NCBI GenBank assembly: GCA_034429275.1
Contig: DAOUFU010000101.1
Coordinates: forward strand, 1 to 16,624
Source: DAOUFU01 sp034429275
GTDB taxonomy: Bacteria; Chloroflexota; Anaerolineae; Aggregatilineales; Aggregatilineaceae
Reading direction: 5' to 3'
DNA length: 16,624 nucleotides
The notes beneath the pieces are model-generated. The model saw only the letters and a list, made by a program, of their open reading frames with translations, had not been told where the DNA came from and searched no databases. A program made the translations under genes and the position numbers. Positions within the stretch are counted from its first letter, which is position 1; the number at the start of each line of letters is the position of its first letter. Shown piece after piece: positions 14,408-16,624 of the stretch.

Positions 14408-15466
14408 TCAACAGATTCGCGGCAGAATTTCGCCGAGCGGCATATCCACCACGCGCCGCCCGCCGATAGCTGTACGCGCCACCACCATGCCGGGATGCGC
14501 CTCGACCGCCCGCCCGATGATCGCCGCTTCCTGACCGAGCGGGTGAGCACGCATCGCGGCCAGCACCGCTTCGGCCTGAGCTTCGGGCACCACCGCCACC
14601 AGTTTACCCTCATTGGCGACATAAAGGGGGTCCATCCCCAACATTTCGCAGGCCGCCTGCACCGCCGGGCGGACCGGCAGTGCGGGTTCGTCCAGTTCAA
14701 AGCCCACCCGCGACTGGTCGGCCAGCTCATTGAGCACCGCCGCCACGCCCCCACGTGTGGCATCGCGCAGGCAGTGAATATCTGTCGTCACGCCGAGCAT
14801 CGCCGCCACCAGTGTGTGTAGTGGGGCACTGTCGCTGATCAGCGCCGTCTCAAAGCTCAGCCCCTCGCGCACCGACATGATCGCCATGCCGTGATCGCCA
14901 ATCGTGCCGCTCACCAAAATCACATCGCCCGGCTGTGCGCGATTGGCTGCGATCTGCACCCCTTCAGGCACCAGCCCGATTCCGGCAGTGTTGATGAACA
15001 CGCCGTCACCGTGTCCTTTGTTGACCACCTTGGTATCTCCGGTCACCAGTTGAACATTGGCGGCCCGACACGCCTGGGCCATTGAGGTGGCGATGCGCCC
15101 CAGATCGTCCATCGCCAGGCCTTCTTCCAGGATGAAGCCTGCCGAGAGGAACAACGGCTGCGCGCCGCTCATCGCCAGGTCGTTGATCGTGCCATGCACC
15201 GCCAGGCTGCCGATATCGCCGCCGGGGAAAAACAACGGGTTGACCACAAATGAATCGGTTGTGAAGGCCAGACGTAACCCATTCAGGGTCAGCACCGCCT
15301 GGTCATTCAGCCCGGACAGCGCCGGATTATCGAACAGCGGCACAAACAGGTGCTGGATCAGGTCGGCGGAAAGCCGCCCCCCGCTGCCGTGCCCCAACAC
15401 GATCTGAGGGTAGTCGCGCAGAGGCAGCGGGCACACGAAGCCGGAAAAATTGGGCTGATCGGTCAT
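14408..15466 (-). CDS. hypE: Hydrogenase maturation protein HypE
   Basis: HypE dehydrates the S-carbamoyl group received from HypF to a thiocyanate on its C-terminal cysteine, using ATP, and so supplies the CN ligands of the [NiFe]-hydrogenase iron. The 352 residues show the PurM/SelD-like ATP-binding family: GHGSGGR at 25–31, LNDQAVL at 53–59, DSFVVNPLFFPGGDIG at 71–86, AVHGTINDLAMSGA, GDTKVV at 143–148, GDHGMAIMSVREGL, then RDATRGGVAAVLNEL. The protein ends PRIC, with the essential terminal Cys352 present, so it should be active. ATG 15466 has only a weak purine stretch upstream. No other hyp gene or hydrogenase is in the window, so partners must lie elsewhere. SelD and ThiL are excluded by the terminal Cys motif. 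Confidence 0.95.
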   Translation of the reverse strand: MTDQPNFSGFVCPLPLRDYPQIVLGHGSGGRLSADLIQHLFVPLFDNPALSGLNDQAVLTLNGLRLAFTTDSFVVNPLFFPGGDIGSLAVHGTINDLAMSGAQPLFLSAGFILEEGLAMDDLGRIATSMAQACRAANVQLVTGDTKVVNKGHGDGVFINTAGIGLVPEGVQIAANRAQPGDVILVSGTIGDHGMAIMSVREGLSFETALISDSAPLHTLVAAMLGVTTDIHCLRDATRGGVAAVLNELADQSRVGFELDEPALPVRPAVQAACEMLGMDPLYVANEGKLVAVVPEAQAEAVLAAMRAHPLGQEAAIIGRAVEAHPGMVVARTAIGGRRVVDMPLGEILPRIC

Positions 15467-15540
15467 GCGAGTCTCATTCTCTGTGATGTCAGCTATGCAT
15501 ATCGGGCAGTGCGGCCCTTTGTGAGCTGCGCCCGGCGAGA

Positions 15541-15569
15541 AATGTACTGCAAACTGCGTACAGAATCAA
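15541..15569 (-). promoter_or_regulatory. Possible hypE promoter
   Basis: TTGATT (15569–15564) and TACATT (15546–15541) on the minus strand are separated by exactly 17 nt, each matching 4 of 6 consensus bases. It lies about 75 nt before the hypE ATG and overlaps the downstream side of the terminator-like hairpin, a common arrangement between convergently unrelated units. This is a weak call. Confidence 0.35.
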
Positions 15570-15571
15570 AC

Positions 15572-15601
15572 GCCCGCCGGAAAATAAGCTTCGCGGCGGG
15601 C
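15572..15601 (-). terminator. Terminator-like hairpin after the oxidoreductase operon
   Basis: The minus-strand GCCCGCCG (15601–15594) pairs perfectly with CGGCGGGC (15579–15572) across a 14-nt loop, followed by GTTTGATTCTG. The stem is strong but the U-tract is short and broken. It lies 28 nt after the korC-like stop and before hypE. It probably ends or attenuates the oxidoreductase transcript. Confidence 0.45.
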
Positions 15602-15628
15602 AGGGCATGGCTCGGAAATTTTCCTGGT

Positions 15629-16183
15629 TCAGGTCGGTGAGTGCTGACCCTGGGCGAGCGCTAGTCCGCGTTCCAAAGCCAGCCGGTTCAGCGCATGCAG
15701 GTGCGACTTGCGTTCGCCCAGCTTGTCAATCATGACGGCCTGCACGCTTTCGAGCGCCACCAGAGGGCGGTGAGCCAGCATCGCACCCAACAAGATCATA
15801 TTGGTGACACGCGTTTCTCCCAGTTCGGTCGCGATTTCGGTGGCGGGCAGCGATACAACGGTGAGATCGTCGCGCGATGAGCCGTGTACAACCAGGGATT
15901 CATTGATCACCAGCAAGCCCCCGGCACGAACCAGCGGTTCGTACTTCTCCAGCGACGGGTTATTGAACACCACTGCAATGCTGGGATACTGACTGATCGG
16001 CGATCCGATCGGCTCATCGCTGACTACCACCGTGCAGTTGGCGGTGCCGCCGCGCATCTCCGGTCCATAAGAGGGAATCCAGGTAACGTGCTTGCCTTCC
16101 GCCAGCGCCGTATAAGCCAGCAACTGCCCGGCGAACAGGACTCCCTGCCCACCAAACCCGGCGAAGATGATTTCTTCATGCAT
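15629..16183 (-). CDS. korC: 2-oxoacid:ferredoxin oxidoreductase, gamma subunit
   Basis: This is the gamma subunit of a CoA-dependent 2-oxoacid:ferredoxin oxidoreductase, cytoplasmic, which oxidatively decarboxylates a 2-oxoacid to acyl-CoA and passes electrons to ferredoxin. The 184 residues begin MHEEIIFAGFGGQGVLFAGQLLAYTA, with the family's GFGGQGV at 9–15. They continue TWIPSYGPEMRGGTANCTVVVSDEPIGSPI at about 34–63, the RGG-x-x-x-C/S motif, and VVFNNPSLEKYEPLVRAGGLLVIN. The length is typical for a stand-alone gamma subunit. It starts 3 nt after the beta subunit stop, so the two are co-translated. Substrate (2-oxoglutarate, branched-chain or other) cannot be told from this subunit, so the symbol names the family only. 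Confidence 0.85.
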   Translation of the reverse strand: MHEEIIFAGFGGQGVLFAGQLLAYTALAEGKHVTWIPSYGPEMRGGTANCTVVVSDEPIGSPISQYPSIAVVFNNPSLEKYEPLVRAGGLLVINESLVVHGSSRDDLTVVSLPATEIATELGETRVTNMILLGAMLAHRPLVALESVQAVMIDKLGERKSHLHALNRLALERGLALAQGQHSPT

Positions 16184-16186
16184 CGC

Positions 16187-16624
<438 letters not shown>

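Overview
This window is a GC-rich bacterial chromosome segment in which every supported gene lies on the minus strand, so transcription runs from position 16624 down to 1. It carries 28 genes. Twenty-five of them form one unbroken str–S10–spc translation cluster in classical order: rpsL, rpsG, fusA, tuf, rpsJ, rplC, rplD, rplW, rplB, rpsS, rplV, rpsC, rplP, rpmC, rpsQ, rplN, rplX, rplE, rpsN, rpsH, rplF, rplR, rpsE, rpmD, rplO. The cluster runs off the left edge inside rplO. Upstream of it are hypE and the end of a 2-oxoacid:ferredoxin oxidoreductase operon, whose beta subunit is cut by the right edge.

The likely source is a member of the Chloroflexota, possibly an Anaerolineae-type lineage. 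The best marker is S12, which has a 15-residue insertion after Pro-Ala-Leu beginning QYTFN, as I remember it from Chloroflexota S12 proteins. L24 keeps a CxxC/CxxC zinc ribbon and S14 is the short zinc type. The oxidoreductase and hypE suggest anaerobic or facultative ferredoxin- and hydrogenase-linked metabolism, but no hydrogenase gene is in view. This assignment is inference.

Right region (14408–16624): the korB-like and korC-like genes are 3 nt apart. A 162-nt spacer with a terminator-like hairpin and a weak promoter-like sequence separates them from hypE. Middle (14119–14407): a strong sigma70-type promoter (perfect TTGACA, 17-nt spacer, extended -10 TAAGAT) lies just after hypE. It would start a leader of about 214 nt with mutually exclusive hairpins before rpsL. 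The rest (1–14118) is the translation cluster, with tight overlaps in some places (rplV/rpsC, rplP/rpmC/rpsQ, rpsE/rpmD/rplO) and structured spacers of about 76–237 nt in others.

The proteins are ordinary housekeeping proteins. The less ordinary signals are in the spacers and in two ribosomal proteins: (i) four tandem 17–18-nt units that begin at the end of rpsH, two of which fold into GUAA-loop hairpins holding the UAA stop sequence; (ii) the rpsL leader with competing stems; (iii) a hairpin before tuf whose loop UCCUCCC is complementary to the tuf Shine-Dalgarno sequence; (iv) an S14 with an 8-residue insertion in its first zinc knuckle and His replacing the last Cys. I found no mobile element, CRISPR array, tRNA, rRNA or defence system. 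No stretch of 300 nt or more lacks a gene.
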